A DNA stretch of 53,281 nt from Streptomyces sp. NRRL F-6131 (GCA_000719695.1 JOHN01000055.1:1-53281); one strand, 5' to 3'; numbered from the stretch's first letter, positions 9,809-18,868 are shown. Program-made: numbers and translations. The notes: generated by a model not told the origin, from the letters alone.

Positions 9809-11191
9809 TCAGGCGCGGACGATCGCGAGGACGCCGTCGCGCAGCTCGGCCATCCTCGCCGGGTCCTTGGCCTCGACGTTCAGGCGCAGCAGCGGCTCGG
9901 TGTTGGAGGCCCGCAGGTTGAACCACCAGTCCGGGCCGGCCACGGTGAGGCCGTCCAGCTCGTCGACCTCGGTGCCCTCGACGGCGTAGGCGGCGCGGAC
10001 GGCCGCGGTCCGGGCGGCCTGGTCGGCGACGGTGCTGTTGATCTCGCCGGAGGCGGCGTAGCGGTCGTACTCGGCGGTGAGCGCGGACAGGGTGCCCTGT
10101 TGCCCGCCGAGGGCGGCCAGCACGTGCAGCGCGGCGAGCATTCCGGTGTCGGCGCGCCAGAAGTCGCGGAAGTAGTAGTGCGCGGAGTGCTCGCCGCCGA
10201 AGACGGCGTCGGTGACGGCCATCTCCTGCTTGATGAAGGAGTGGCCGACCCGGGTGCGGACCGGCGTGGCCCCGAGCTCGCGGACCACCTCGGGGACGGT
10301 CCAGGAGGTGATCAGGTTGTGGATGACGGTCGGCTCGGCCTCGCCGGCGGCCTTGGCGCGGGCGATCTCGCGGACGGCGACCAGCGCGGTGATGGCCGAC
10401 GGGGAGACCGGCTCGCCGCGCTCGTCGACGACGAAGCAGCGGTCGGCGTCGCCGTCGAAGGCGAGGCCGAGGTCCGCACCGACCTCGCGGACCTTGGCCT
10501 GCAGGTCGACCAGGTTCTTCGGGTCGAGCGGGTTGGCCTCGTGGTTGGGGAAGGTGCCGTCGAGCTCGAAGTACATCGGGACGAGCTCGATCGGCAGGCC
10601 GTCGAACACGGTCGGCACGGTGTGGCCGCCCATGCCGTTGCCGGCGTCGACGGCGACCTTGAGCGGACGGATCCCGCCGAGGTCGACCAGGCCGAGCAGG
10701 TGGTCGGCGTAGCCGCGCAGGGTGTCCTGCTCGGAGAGGGTGCCGGTGCGGACCTCCCGGGCCGGGACGGTGACGGTGTCGTCCTCGGCGGTCCAGGACT
10801 CGACCAGCTCGCGGATCTCGGCGAGGCCGGTGTCCTGGCCGACCGGGGCGGCGCCGGCCCGGCAGAGCTTGATGCCGTTGTACTCGGCCGGGTTGTGGCT
10901 GGCGGTGAACATCGCGCCGGGCAGGTCGAGCGCGCCGCTGGCGTAGTACAGCTGGTCGGTGGAGCAGAGGCCGATCAGCACGACGTCGGCGCCGTAGCCG
11001 GCCGCGCCCTCGGCGAAGGCCTGGCTGAGCGACGGGGAGGAGGGGCGCATGTCGTGGCCGACCACGATCGCGGACGCGCCGGTGACCTGCACGAACGCGG
11101 CGCCGAAGGCGCGGGAGAGGTTCTCGTCCCACTGGTCCGGGACGACGCCCCGTACGTCGTACGCCTTCACGAGCTGCTTGAGGTCGCGCAC
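9809..11191 (-). CDS. manB: Phosphomannomutase/phosphoglucomutase
   Basis: A 460-residue alpha-D-phosphohexomutase, interconverting mannose-6-P and mannose-1-P (or the glucose equivalents) for GDP-mannose and glycan synthesis. All four family motifs are visible: the phosphoserine loop TASHNP (Ser98), the Mg-binding DGDADR (246-251), the sugar-binding GEHSAHYYF near 333 and the phosphate-binding SNTEPLLRLN near the C-terminus. The GTG at 11191 (reading MRDLKQLVKAYDVRGVVP) has GGTGGAG just upstream and places the conserved YDVRG near the N-terminus; the frame continues upstream without good sequence. The neighbours (SIS isomerase, glycosyltransferase genes) fit a role in envelope sugar supply. 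Confidence 0.93.
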   Translation of the reverse strand: MRDLKQLVKAYDVRGVVPDQWDENLSRAFGAAFVQVTGASAIVVGHDMRPSSPSLSQAFAEGAAGYGADVVLIGLCSTDQLYYASGALDLPGAMFTASHNPAEYNGIKLCRAGAAPVGQDTGLAEIRELVESWTAEDDTVTVPAREVRTGTLSEQDTLRGYADHLLGLVDLGGIRPLKVAVDAGNGMGGHTVPTVFDGLPIELVPMYFELDGTFPNHEANPLDPKNLVDLQAKVREVGADLGLAFDGDADRCFVVDERGEPVSPSAITALVAVREIARAKAAGEAEPTVIHNLITSWTVPEVVRELGATPVRTRVGHSFIKQEMAVTDAVFGGEHSAHYYFRDFWRADTGMLAALHVLAALGGQQGTLSALTAEYDRYAASGEINSTVADQAARTAAVRAAYAVEGTEVDELDGLTVAGPDWWFNLRASNTEPLLRLNVEAKDPARMAELRDGVLAIVRA

Positions 11192-11363
11192 TGCGGCTCC
11201 ACCCTGGTTCTGTGTCTGGTCGGCGAACGCGCCGGCGGCCTGGCCGGCGGGCAGGTCGCCCGTGGTCACGATACGTCCGGGCACGGCGGCGGCCGGTACC
11301 CGGTAGGGGGAGCGTACCCGGGCGCGCGGAACGGTTCGGGCCGGGGCGGGGAGGGCCCGGGGG

Positions 11364-11729
11364 TCAGTTGTCGGGCGAGCGGAGCACCCGGAGGTGGCCG
11401 CGGCGGCCGGCCTCGGTGGACTCGCCGTCGGGGCCTCGGCCCTGACGCGGGGTCTGCGGGCGGGCGGCCTCGCGGACGGCGTTGGCGAGGGCCTCCAGGT
11501 CGTCACTGCTGCGGCGCAGCGGGCCGGTCTCGGCGGCGAGCCTGACCACCTCCCAGCCGCGCGGGGCGGTGAGGCGTTCGGCGTGCTCGGCGCAGAGGTC
11601 GTAGCAGTGCGGCTCGGCGTAGGTCGCGAGCGGGCCGAGGACGGCGGTGGAGTCCGCGTAGACGTACGTCAGCGTCGCGACGGCCGGACGGCCGCACGCG
11701 GTCCGCGAACAACGACGTACAGAGCTCAC
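11364..11729 (-). CDS. DUF3499 family protein
   Basis: A 121-residue actinobacterial protein of unknown function. The start is a GTG giving MSSVRRCSRTACGRPAVATL; Cys7 and Cys12 are followed by a second pair in EPHCYDLCAEHAERL, so four cysteines and a histidine could bind zinc. The rest, LTAPRGWEVVRL, is the strongly conserved core of the family, and the C-terminal 45 residues are variable and charged. It lies upstream of manB on the same strand, separated by about 170 bp, and is divergent from the metallopeptidase-like gene. Confidence 0.85.
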   Translation of the reverse strand: MSSVRRCSRTACGRPAVATLTYVYADSTAVLGPLATYAEPHCYDLCAEHAERLTAPRGWEVVRLAAETGPLRRSSDDLEALANAVREAARPQTPRQGRGPDGESTEAGRRGHLRVLRSPDN

Positions 11730-11893
11730 GAGGGTGGACGGTACCGCACTCCTTGCCGGGGAGCGAAGACCGCCTGTCCGGAGGGTGTGCCGTGTCGTCG
11801 TCCGCGCGCCGCCCCGGCGCTCCGCTCGCCCCGGGCGAACAGCTGCGGGGGTGGTCCACTTCCGGGCGTCCAAGGACTACTCTCGGCAGTGAT

Positions 11894-12346
11894 ATGGACA
11901 GCTCCGCACCGCAGTCATCGACGGGCCCCTCACGCCGCCCCCGGCACCGTGACCGGCACGGCAGGGGTCTTCGCGGCCCGCTGGCGCCGCCGCAGGTTCC
12001 GATCTCGCTCACCCGCTCCGAGTTGTTCGACGACTACGTGCGCGAATCGGTGGAGCGTCTTGAACGGCGCTGGCCGCAATTGATCGAGGTGGAGTTCGCC
12101 GTCCAGGAGGTGCCGCTGCACGAGCCGGACGGCACCGATCCGGACGGCGGGGTGCCGCTGGGCCGGGTGTCGCCGGGCCGTCAGGGGCGCAAGAGTCAGA
12201 TCGTGGTGTACCGGCGACCGGTGGAGATCCGGGCGAAGTCGCGCGAGGACCGCGCGGCGCTGGTGCACGAGATCCTGATCGAGCAGGTGGCGGAGCTGCT
12301 GGGGCTCTCCCCCGACGCGATCGACCCGCGCTACGACGAGGAGTGA
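11894..12346 (+). CDS. Metallopeptidase-family (zincin-like, DUF1025) protein with a degenerate active site
   Basis: A 150-residue protein. After a basic, disordered N-terminus it has SLTRSELFDDYVRESVERLERRW, the usual first helix of the actinobacterial minimal-zincin family, and then SQIVVYRRPVEIRAKSREDRAALVHEILIEQVAELLG. Active relatives have HExxH at that last position; here it is HEILIEQ, so the second zinc histidine is missing. This suggests a non-catalytic member. The gene pairs with DUF3499 in divergent orientation. The ATG at 11894 is the only good start before the conserved part. Confidence 0.75.
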   Translation: MDSSAPQSSTGPSRRPRHRDRHGRGLRGPLAPPQVPISLTRSELFDDYVRESVERLERRWPQLIEVEFAVQEVPLHEPDGTDPDGGVPLGRVSPGRQGRKSQIVVYRRPVEIRAKSREDRAALVHEILIEQVAELLGLSPDAIDPRYDEE

Positions 12347-12351
12347 GCCGG

Positions 12352-12398
12352 TACGGCGCGGGGGCCGCACCCCGTCCGGGTGCGGCCCCCGCGCCGTA
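12352..12398. terminator. Strong bidirectional terminator hairpin
   Basis: A perfect 21-bp inverted repeat beginning TACGGCGCGGGGGCC with a 5-nt loop lies between the convergent metallopeptidase-like gene (ends 12346) and the DUF5719 gene (ends 12412). Confidence 0.85.
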
Positions 12399-12411
12399 GG
12401 CCCCGCGCCGC

Positions 12412-14127
12412 TCAGCGCAGGACCACGCCCGGGTCCTGGGAGGCCTGCGGGACCTTGACGGTGGACCGGTCGTCGCGCAGCGCCTGGACGGTGAACATCG
12501 GCACGTCCTTGTAGGGGATCGCGAGCATCCGGGCGGCCGTGACCGGGCCGCCGGAGACGGTCTCCACGGTGAGCGCGTAGCTGCCGTTCAGCCCGGTGGG
12601 CTCGGGCGCGGGGAGGGCGACGGTGCCGCCGGCCGGGAGCTGGACCTCCTTGGTGGCGGGGGTGCCGCCGCCGGTGCCGGCCGAGGCGGTGACCCGCACG
12701 GTGGCGGCCTCGCCGGTGGAGGTGAGGAAGAGCGTGGACGGGCCGCCGCCGCGGTTGTCGGCCACGGTGGCGCGGGCGCCGACCGGCGCGGTCCCGGCGA
12801 GCCAGGCGGCGTCGGACTTGCCGTTCGCCGCGGCGCGGTCGACCCGCAGACCGGCCACCACGGGGGTGGGGTGCTTGTCGTCGCTGGGCGACACCCGCAG
12901 TCCGGCGACCTCGTCGCGGGTCACCTTGCCGAGGTCGGCGACGGCGACCGTGCCGGCCTTGACGTGGATGGACTCGTTGCCGGCCGGAACGAACCAGCCG
13001 TTCTTGCCGGAGAGTTCGATCTTGAGGTCGGCGTCGTCCTCCGGCGGGGCCCAGACCACCAGGTGGGCGGCCGCGGTGTCGGCGGGCAGGCCGGGCATCA
13101 CCTGGGTGGGCGCGGGGTCGGCGGAGGCGGGCACCCAGTCGGCGCCCTTGTTGCCGTCGGCGGCGTGCAGGGCGGCGCCGACCCGGCCGCTGCGGGCGAC
13201 CACGTGCACGGCGAGGTCGGCGACCTGGCCCTTGCTGATGGTGGGCAGCAGCACCGACTGGGAGCTGCCGGGCGCGACGGTGATGCCGTTGGCGGCGTCG
13301 TTCTCGATCAGGCCCTTGTCGCCGTAGAGCTTGATGTCGACCACGGCGGCCGTGGACTCGGCGTTGACCAGGCTGACGTAGTCGGTGCGGCCCTCGGCGG
13401 TGGAGGCGCCGGCGAACCAGAAGCCGGTGCCGGCCGGCGTGCAGGTGATCCCGGAGAGGCCGAGGCCGCGCTGCTCGGTGACGGTGGTGGTCTGGGTGAC
13501 CGTGAAGCCGGGGGCGAGCGCGCCGGTGGCGACGGCGGCGGTGCCGGGCGCGAGGTCGCTGTTGGCGGCGGGGGCGGTCACCGGGGTGCCGGGCTTGGCC
13601 AGGGTGAGCCGGGCGTCGGCGGGGGCGGTGTTCTTGTCGACGGCGGCCGCGGCGGCGGGCGCCGCCGTGGGCGCGCCGGTGGCGGCGGGGGCGGGCGGGG
13701 CGGCCGACGGCGCACCGCTCGGGGCGGCGGTCGGCGGCGCGGCGGGCGCGGCCGCGTCGGAGATCCAGCCGGAGCCGTCCGCTGCCGTGCCGGCCCCCGG
13801 CGGGGTGTACGCGGTGAGCGTGGTGGAACCGGTGATGCCCTGCAGCGGCTGCGGGCAGACCGCGGCGGTGCGCTCGACCTGCGCCGCGGTGGCGGAGGCC
13901 CGGTCGGTGGCGGCCGGGGCCGCGGGCTCGCGGAGCTCGGCGATGCCGAACACCGCCGCCAGCACCACCGCCGCGGCCAGCAGCGACCGGGTGGTGCGGG
14001 CGGCGCCGGAGCCGCGGGGGGCCGGCGGGGCCCCGACGGCGGGGGCGCCGTCGAAGGTGCCGGTCGCCCCGGCCGCGGGGGCGGTGTCCGGTGCGCCGGA
14101 CTTCTTGCGGAAGGCGGGCTTCTTCAT
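12412..14127 (-). CDS. DUF5719 family secreted or membrane-anchored protein
   Basis: A 571-residue protein starting MKKPAFRKKSGAPDTAPAAG. After a basic, Ala/Pro-rich cytoplasmic leader there is one hydrophobic segment at about residues 47-66 (TTRSLLAAAVVLAAVFGIAEL), then a long extracellular part rich in Thr, Ala and Gly with repeated beta-sandwich-like stretches (for example TEQRGLGLSGITCTPAGTGFWFAG and YVSLVNAESTAAVVDIKLYGDKG). It begins 6 nt after the stop of the giant glycosyltransferase gene, so the two are almost certainly co-translated, and the pair is conserved next to whiB in streptomycetes as far as I recall. Function unknown; a wall-facing partner of the glycosyltransferase is a reasonable inference. 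Confidence 0.8.
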   Translation of the reverse strand: MKKPAFRKKSGAPDTAPAAGATGTFDGAPAVGAPPAPRGSGAARTTRSLLAAAVVLAAVFGIAELREPAAPAATDRASATAAQVERTAAVCPQPLQGITGSTTLTAYTPPGAGTAADGSGWISDAAAPAAPPTAAPSGAPSAAPPAPAATGAPTAAPAAAAAVDKNTAPADARLTLAKPGTPVTAPAANSDLAPGTAAVATGALAPGFTVTQTTTVTEQRGLGLSGITCTPAGTGFWFAGASTAEGRTDYVSLVNAESTAAVVDIKLYGDKGLIENDAANGITVAPGSSQSVLLPTISKGQVADLAVHVVARSGRVGAALHAADGNKGADWVPASADPAPTQVMPGLPADTAAAHLVVWAPPEDDADLKIELSGKNGWFVPAGNESIHVKAGTVAVADLGKVTRDEVAGLRVSPSDDKHPTPVVAGLRVDRAAANGKSDAAWLAGTAPVGARATVADNRGGGPSTLFLTSTGEAATVRVTASAGTGGGTPATKEVQLPAGGTVALPAPEPTGLNGSYALTVETVSGGPVTAARMLAIPYKDVPMFTVQALRDDRSTVKVPQASQDPGVVLR

Positions 14128-14133
14128 CGCGGG

Positions 14134-17100
14134 TCAGCTCCCCGATCCGTGGTGGTGCGGGTACCGGCCCGGCCCCTGGGGGTCGTTCGGGTCGTGCGGG
14201 CCGTTCGGGTCCGGCTGGTCGTAGTAGGGCTCGGCCTGCTGCTGCCCCGGCACCCAGGGCTGCTGCTCCGCCTGCTGGTACGGGTCGTAGCCGTACTGCT
14301 GCTGCTCGGCGGGGTAGCCCTGGTAGCCCTGCTGCTGGTAGCCGTCCTGGCCGCCGTACCCCTGGCCGCCGCCGTACGGCGTGCCGACCGGCTGCTGGGC
14401 GTAGGGGTCGTAGCTGTACGGATCGGCCTGCTGGTACGTCTGGTACGGATCGGCGTACGGCTCGGCCTCCTGCGCGGCGGCGGCCGCCCGGACCGCGCCG
14501 GCCGACGGCTCGGCGGCGGGCTGGGCCGGGACCGCCCCGGGCCGGCCCTCGTACACCCCGGTGTCCGGGTCGGCGGGCTCCGGGAGCTCGCCCTCGGTGC
14601 CCTCGCCCCGCTCGGCCATCCGGCGGGCCCGGCGGCTGCCGGGGGCCGGGGCCTGCGCCTGGACGGCGGCGGCCAGCTCGGCGGCGGCGACCACCTCCTC
14701 GGGCAGGTCGTCGTCCCTGTGGCTGCGCCGGCCGGGCAGGGCCAGCACCAGCACGGTCAGGCCGAGCAGCAGCTGGGCCCAGATCCAGCCGGTGTGCAGC
14801 AGGCTGCCCTCGCGGGTGACGAGCAGCTTGCCGCCGCCCGCCGGGAGCTTGAAGCCCTGGGCCCAGCCGTCGACGGTGACCGGCTCCAGGACGGTGCCGT
14901 CCAGGGTGGCCCGCCACTCGGGGGCGGCGGACTCGGCGAGCCGCAGCACCCGGCCCTCGGCGCCGGCCGGCAGGGTGGTGTCGAGGTCGCGGGGGCCGGC
15001 CGGGACCACCACCGGGACGGTGCCCGGGGCGGTGATCAGGGCGCGGGTCGCAGGGGTGCCGTCGACCTGCCAGAGCGCGGCGCCGCCGTCCTGGTTCGCC
15101 TTGACCAGGCCGGGCGTGGTGTCCAGGACGTCCTTGAAGGCGCCGATCAGCGGCTGGTCGACCAGCACGTAGGCGATGCCGTAGCGGGAGAGCGCGCCCG
15201 CCTGGTCCGCGCCGGAGCCGGCCAGCAGGCTGCCGACGGTCCGGTCCAGGCCGGCCGTGGTGCCGGTGGCCGGGTCGACGGTGGACTCGGCCTGGCCGAG
15301 GGTCAGACCGGCACCGCGGACCACGGTGTAGGCGACCGATCCGCCCTTGGGGTCGCCGGTGACGACCAGGGTGCGGGAGCGGTCGGTGGTGCCGGCCTGC
15401 TCGGCGATGAACGCGGGCACCTGGGCGCCGCGGCCGCGGTGCAGCGGACCGTCGGCGCCGGTGACGGCCCACCAGAGGCCGGTGCCCAGCGGGGCGAGCA
15501 CGGCGGCGGCGACCACCAGTGCGGCGACCGGCTGGCGCCAGCCGAAGGCGATGCCGGCCACCCGGGCGTTGGCGCCGTCGGCGCCGATCGCGGCGGCGGC
15601 CAGCAGGGCGACACCGGCCAGCAGGGTCGCCGGGCCGGACCACGCGGGCACGGCCGGGCCGCCGGAGGCGGGGGTCACCGAGGTGCCGGCCACCGCGACC
15701 GCGAAGAGCAGTCCGGCGCCGGCGGCGCCCCAGGCGGCGAGCACGGCACGGCGGCGGTCGGCGCGCAGCAGGGCGGCGAGCGCGGCGAGCACCACACCGG
15801 CGGAGAGCCAGATCGGCGGGACTCCGGCGCCGCCCGGGTTGACCAGCAACAGCCCGGCGGAGGTCGGACCGGAGCCGTGCAGACCGGGCAGACCGGCCTC
15901 CAGCAGCAGCCGCTGCGGGTGCGAGAGCACTTGGAGCGACCAGGGCGCGAGCACCCCGACCGGGACGGCGAGGATCACCACGACGCGCAGGCCGAGCAGC
16001 CGCAGGGCGGTGCCGCCGGAGCCGAAGGCACCGCCGCGGACCACCGCCGCGACCAGCGCGGCCAGGCAGAGCGGCACGGCCAGCGCCCAGACCAGCGGGA
16101 CGAAGGCGGTGGCCAGGGTGAGCAGCAGGACGGCCGTCCAGGCGGAGCGCCAGCCGGGGCGGGCCCCCTTGGCGGCGCTCTCCTGGCGGATGCCGAGACC
16201 GGCGGTGATCGCGGCGGCGCGGGCCAGCGGCGGCAGCAGCACGGCCAGGACGGCGGTGCCGATCCGGCCCTGGGCGAGCGCGCCGGTCGCGGCGGGCAGC
16301 AGCGCGTAGGTGGCGCTGGCCCAGGCGCGGACCAGCTTGGAGTCGATCAGCGGCCGGGAGACCAGGTAGGCGCTGACGGCGGAGAGCGGGACGGCGAGCA
16401 CGACCAGCAGGGTGACCGCGAGGTCGGCGTGGTCGAACAGCAGCCAGGAGAGGATCGACAGCACCGCGAGGTAGGGCGGTGCGGCGGCGGTGGAGCCGGT
16501 GCCGACGGGGTGCCAGGCGTCCGCGTACATCGACCAGAGGCCGGCCGCGCCCTCGGTGGCGGGCAGCAGGGCGCCTCCGAACAGGGCGCCCCCGCCCAGC
16601 AGGCCGCGGCAGGCGACCAGGGCGAACACCAGCAGGGCGGCGAACAGCACCGGGGCCGGACGCCGGACGAGCTTCTTGACCAGCGCGAACTGCTCGACGA
16701 CGAGGTCCTCGGAGTCCTCGTCGCCCGGGCCGGCCTCGACCGAGCCGTGCCGGCCGGCGCCGGCGTCGTCGGCGCCCCCTATGCCGAGCGAGCCGATGAC
16801 GCCCTCGACGGCGAGCCGCGCGGTGGCACCGGGTGCGGGGAAGAGCGTGCGGTCGTCCAGCGCGTCGGCGGAGCGGGTGCGGCCGCGGCGTTTGCGGGCG
16901 GCCAGGAGCCGGGGCAGCCGGACGAGTTCGTGGCCGAGGCCGGCGAGTTCGTCGAAGGCCTGCTTGGGGTCCTTGCCGAGCAGGTTGGCGACCACCCGCA
17001 GCAGGGTGCCGAGCACCAGCCGGAGCAGGACGTAGGGGAAGAGCACGCCCTTGGAGTTGGCGAGCAGGGTGTAGACGGCGCCGGCCTTGTCCACCCGGTG

Positions 17101-18003
17101 CGGGTGGGCGGGGCCGCAGTCGATGGCGCGGCGCTCGCGGCTGGCGGCCTCGGCGTGCCGGAGCACGGCGTCCGGGGCGATCACGACGCGGTGGCCGGCG
17201 GCGTTGACCCGCCAGCAGAAGTCGGTGTCGTCGCGCATCAGCGGCAGGGCCCGGTCGAAGCCGCCGAGCTCCTCGAAGACGTCGCGGCGGACCAGCATGC
17301 CGGCGGTGGAGACCGCGAGCACCGGACGGACCTGGTCGTGCTGGCCCTGGTCCTGCTCGCGCCGGTCGAGCCCGGTCCAGCGGCGGCCGGAGCGGGCGAT
17401 GCTGACGCCGACCTCCAGCAGCTGCCGGCGGTCGTACCAGCTGCGCAGCTTGGGGCCGACGACGGCGGCGCTGGGCGTGGAGTCGGCGACCTGGAGCAGC
17501 CGGCGCAGCGCGTCGGTCTGCGGTTCGCAGTCGTCGTGCAGCAGCCAGAGCCATTCGACGGGCCGGGTCTCCCGGGGGCCGCCGCGGCCGAGGTCGTCCT
17601 CGTCGCCGAGCGGGTCGCCGAAGTCGTCCCAGCCGCCGGTGACCGGGTCGTAGCCGGAGGGGTCGAGCCGGTAGGGGAGGTCCTCGGCGCGCAGCGGCGG
17701 GCTGTTGAAGACGGCCTCGGCGACGGCGGTGCCGAAGCCGGCCCGGCGGCCGAGGATCGTCGGACCGCTCTCCGGGAGCCAGTCGGCCAGGGTGTCGGCG
17801 AGCAGCCGCGGGGAGTCGTCGGTGGAGCCGGTGTCGACGGCGAGGACGCGCTGGACCTGGCGGTCCTGGCCGAGCAGGCCGGCGAGGGCCTGGGGCAGCC
17901 AGCGGGCGCCGTCGTGCGAGACGATCACGGCGGTGACCAGGTGGCGCGGATAGGCGGGCGGCCTGCCGGCGGAGAAGCCGCTCTGGTGGCTGTAGACGGT
18001 CAT
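14134..18003 (-). CDS. Giant membrane-bound family 2 glycosyltransferase
   Basis: A 1289-residue protein. Residues about 20-330 form a GT-A family 2 domain: LVTAVIVSHDGARWLPQAL, VLAVDTGSTDDSPRL, the acidic motif WLLHDDCEPQTDAL and the acceptor-side DDTDFCWRVNAAGHRV. From about 380 to 1000 there are many hydrophobic segments (over ten), interrupted by extracellular loops, and a last one near 1120-1140 (GWIWAQLLLGLTVLVLALPG). The C-terminal ~150 residues are a Gln/Tyr/Pro-rich cytoplasmic tail (GYQGYPAEQQQYGYDPYQQ). It probably transfers sugar to or across the membrane for an envelope polymer; the product is unknown. The next gene starts 6 nt later. ATG 18003 is the first good start before the GT motif; ribosome binding there is weak. 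Confidence 0.82.
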   Translation of the reverse strand: MTVYSHQSGFSAGRPPAYPRHLVTAVIVSHDGARWLPQALAGLLGQDRQVQRVLAVDTGSTDDSPRLLADTLADWLPESGPTILGRRAGFGTAVAEAVFNSPPLRAEDLPYRLDPSGYDPVTGGWDDFGDPLGDEDDLGRGGPRETRPVEWLWLLHDDCEPQTDALRRLLQVADSTPSAAVVGPKLRSWYDRRQLLEVGVSIARSGRRWTGLDRREQDQGQHDQVRPVLAVSTAGMLVRRDVFEELGGFDRALPLMRDDTDFCWRVNAAGHRVVIAPDAVLRHAEAASRERRAIDCGPAHPHRVDKAGAVYTLLANSKGVLFPYVLLRLVLGTLLRVVANLLGKDPKQAFDELAGLGHELVRLPRLLAARKRRGRTRSADALDDRTLFPAPGATARLAVEGVIGSLGIGGADDAGAGRHGSVEAGPGDEDSEDLVVEQFALVKKLVRRPAPVLFAALLVFALVACRGLLGGGALFGGALLPATEGAAGLWSMYADAWHPVGTGSTAAAPPYLAVLSILSWLLFDHADLAVTLLVVLAVPLSAVSAYLVSRPLIDSKLVRAWASATYALLPAATGALAQGRIGTAVLAVLLPPLARAAAITAGLGIRQESAAKGARPGWRSAWTAVLLLTLATAFVPLVWALAVPLCLAALVAAVVRGGAFGSGGTALRLLGLRVVVILAVPVGVLAPWSLQVLSHPQRLLLEAGLPGLHGSGPTSAGLLLVNPGGAGVPPIWLSAGVVLAALAALLRADRRRAVLAAWGAAGAGLLFAVAVAGTSVTPASGGPAVPAWSGPATLLAGVALLAAAAIGADGANARVAGIAFGWRQPVAALVVAAAVLAPLGTGLWWAVTGADGPLHRGRGAQVPAFIAEQAGTTDRSRTLVVTGDPKGGSVAYTVVRGAGLTLGQAESTVDPATGTTAGLDRTVGSLLAGSGADQAGALSRYGIAYVLVDQPLIGAFKDVLDTTPGLVKANQDGGAALWQVDGTPATRALITAPGTVPVVVPAGPRDLDTTLPAGAEGRVLRLAESAAPEWRATLDGTVLEPVTVDGWAQGFKLPAGGGKLLVTREGSLLHTGWIWAQLLLGLTVLVLALPGRRSHRDDDLPEEVVAAAELAAAVQAQAPAPGSRRARRMAERGEGTEGELPEPADPDTGVYEGRPGAVPAQPAAEPSAGAVRAAAAAQEAEPYADPYQTYQQADPYSYDPYAQQPVGTPYGGGQGYGGQDGYQQQGYQGYPAEQQQYGYDPYQQAEQQPWVPGQQQAEPYYDQPDPNGPHDPNDPQGPGRYPHHHGSGS

Positions 18004-18118
18004 CGAGTGCGCGGGCCCCAGTTCTCGGTGGACACAGCCGGTGAACGGCAACCGGATGGCGCACCACACTAACGGCTCCGGGTGGCGGCTCCGTCCACGG
18101 AGTCCGCCCGGGAACGCG

Positions 18119-18150
18119 AAAGCGCCTCACCACAGGGGGTGAGGCGCTTT
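18119..18150 (-). terminator. Terminator hairpin between whiB and the glycosyltransferase gene
   Basis: A perfect 13-bp inverted repeat, AAAGCGCCTCACC and its complement with a 6-nt loop. It lies downstream of the whiB stop and upstream of the glycosyltransferase start, so it should end the whiB transcript. The arms end in AAA/TTT, giving a short T run. Confidence 0.75.
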
Positions 18151-18224
18151 GTCGCGGGCTCTGCGCGCGGGCCGGCCGGTCGGGGTTCCGGGGCCGGAGG
18201 ATCCGGGGGATACGGCCACCCCGG

Positions 18225-18494
18225 TCAGACGGCGCTCTTCTTGAGCCGGCGGCGCTCGCGCTCGGAGAGACCGCCCCAGATGCCGAAGCGCTCGTCATTG
18301 GCGAGGGCGTACTCCAGGCACTCGGAGCGGACCTCGCAGGCGAGGCAGACCTTCTTGGCCTCGCGGGTGGAGCCGCCCTTCTCCGGGAAGAAGGACTCGG
18401 GGTCGGTCTGGGCGCAGAGTGCGCGCTCCTGCCAGCCGAGTTCCTCCTCCTCCTCGATGCCGTCACCGATCAACAGCTCAAAGAGCTCGCTCAT
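18225..18494 (-). CDS. whiB: WhiB, iron-sulfur transcription factor for sporulation
   Basis: An 89-residue WhiB-like protein that matches the developmental WhiB itself across its core. Four cysteines that hold the [4Fe-4S] cluster are at 27, 50, 53 and 59 (CAQTDPESFFPEKGG, then VCLACEVRSEC). The GIWGG turn is at 71-75, followed by the basic DNA-contacting tail SERERRRLKKSAV. In Streptomyces, WhiB acts with WhiA to trigger sporulation septation. The N-terminus (MSELFELLIGDGIEEEEEL) has an acidic run slightly longer than the usual form. A GAGGAGG ribosome site lies about 10 nt before the ATG. The chromosomal neighbours match the usual whiB setting. Confidence 0.95.
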   Translation of the reverse strand: MSELFELLIGDGIEEEEELGWQERALCAQTDPESFFPEKGGSTREAKKVCLACEVRSECLEYALANDERFGIWGGLSERERRRLKKSAV

Positions 18495-18568
18495 GTGGCG
18501 CGCCTCCTCTGCCCCTATTGGCGTCCCCGTGGTTGCCGTTGCCTCGTGCGGCCGACGACACGAGTGAA

Positions 18569-18598
18569 ATTACAGTTGCGTCACTCTGGCCCAGTCAA
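18569..18598 (-). promoter_or_regulatory. Candidate whiB promoter with an adjoining GACAC motif
   Basis: Minus strand: TTGACT (18593-18598), 18-nt spacer, TGTAAT (18569-18574), predicting a start near 18562 and a 5' leader of about 65 nt. A GACAC pentamer at 18557-18561 (plus strand) overlaps the expected start; GACAC is the core of the known WhiA recognition motif. Promoter elements are seen in the sequence; the WhiA link is inference from a 5-bp match and could be chance. Confidence 0.55.
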
Positions 18599-18645
18599 GC
18601 CGAGCTCTGGTATTGGGGCCAGGATTCACTCCCCGGCACCAAGCC

Positions 18646-18660
18646 GTTACGAATAGTGTA
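18646..18660. promoter_or_regulatory. Imperfect BldD-like operator upstream of whiB
   Basis: GTTACGAATAGTGTA keeps the two half-site features of the BldD box (TNAC and GTG) with the right separation but departs from the central consensus at two or three positions. BldD is known to repress whiB in Streptomyces, which makes the location plausible. Weak evidence on sequence alone. Confidence 0.3.
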
Positions 18661-18803
18661 CATAACCGGACACATCAGACCTTTGGTCCGATTGCCCCGA
18701 AGGTCGCCGAACCCTTCGCAACCGGGGGCCGGATGACGTGCAGTCACCGCCACAGGCCGGTCATCGCCCTGCCTTCCCGGCGATCTTCCCATCGAAACAT
18801 AGA

Positions 18804-18819
18804 GGGTGATTTATCACCC
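18804..18819. repeat. Perfect 16-bp palindrome (possible operator)
   Basis: GGGTGATTTATCACCC: 7-bp arms around TT, in an AT-richer stretch between whiB and the cysteine dioxygenase leader, 50 bp before that gene's candidate -35. Size and symmetry suit a dimeric regulator; no family can be named. Confidence 0.5.
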
Positions 18820-18868
18820 CATCGGGTAGTTCATGGCCGATCTCACCCGAATGTCCGCTCCCTCCGAG

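Noticed and set aside
11930..18466. A 2178-codon minus-strand open frame and a 1733-codon plus-strand open frame over the same region
   Set aside because: Both are shadows of the glycosyltransferase and DUF5719 genes in other frames: composition is dominated by Arg/Pro/Ala or Gly/Val and no motif appears. High GC keeps stop codons rare.
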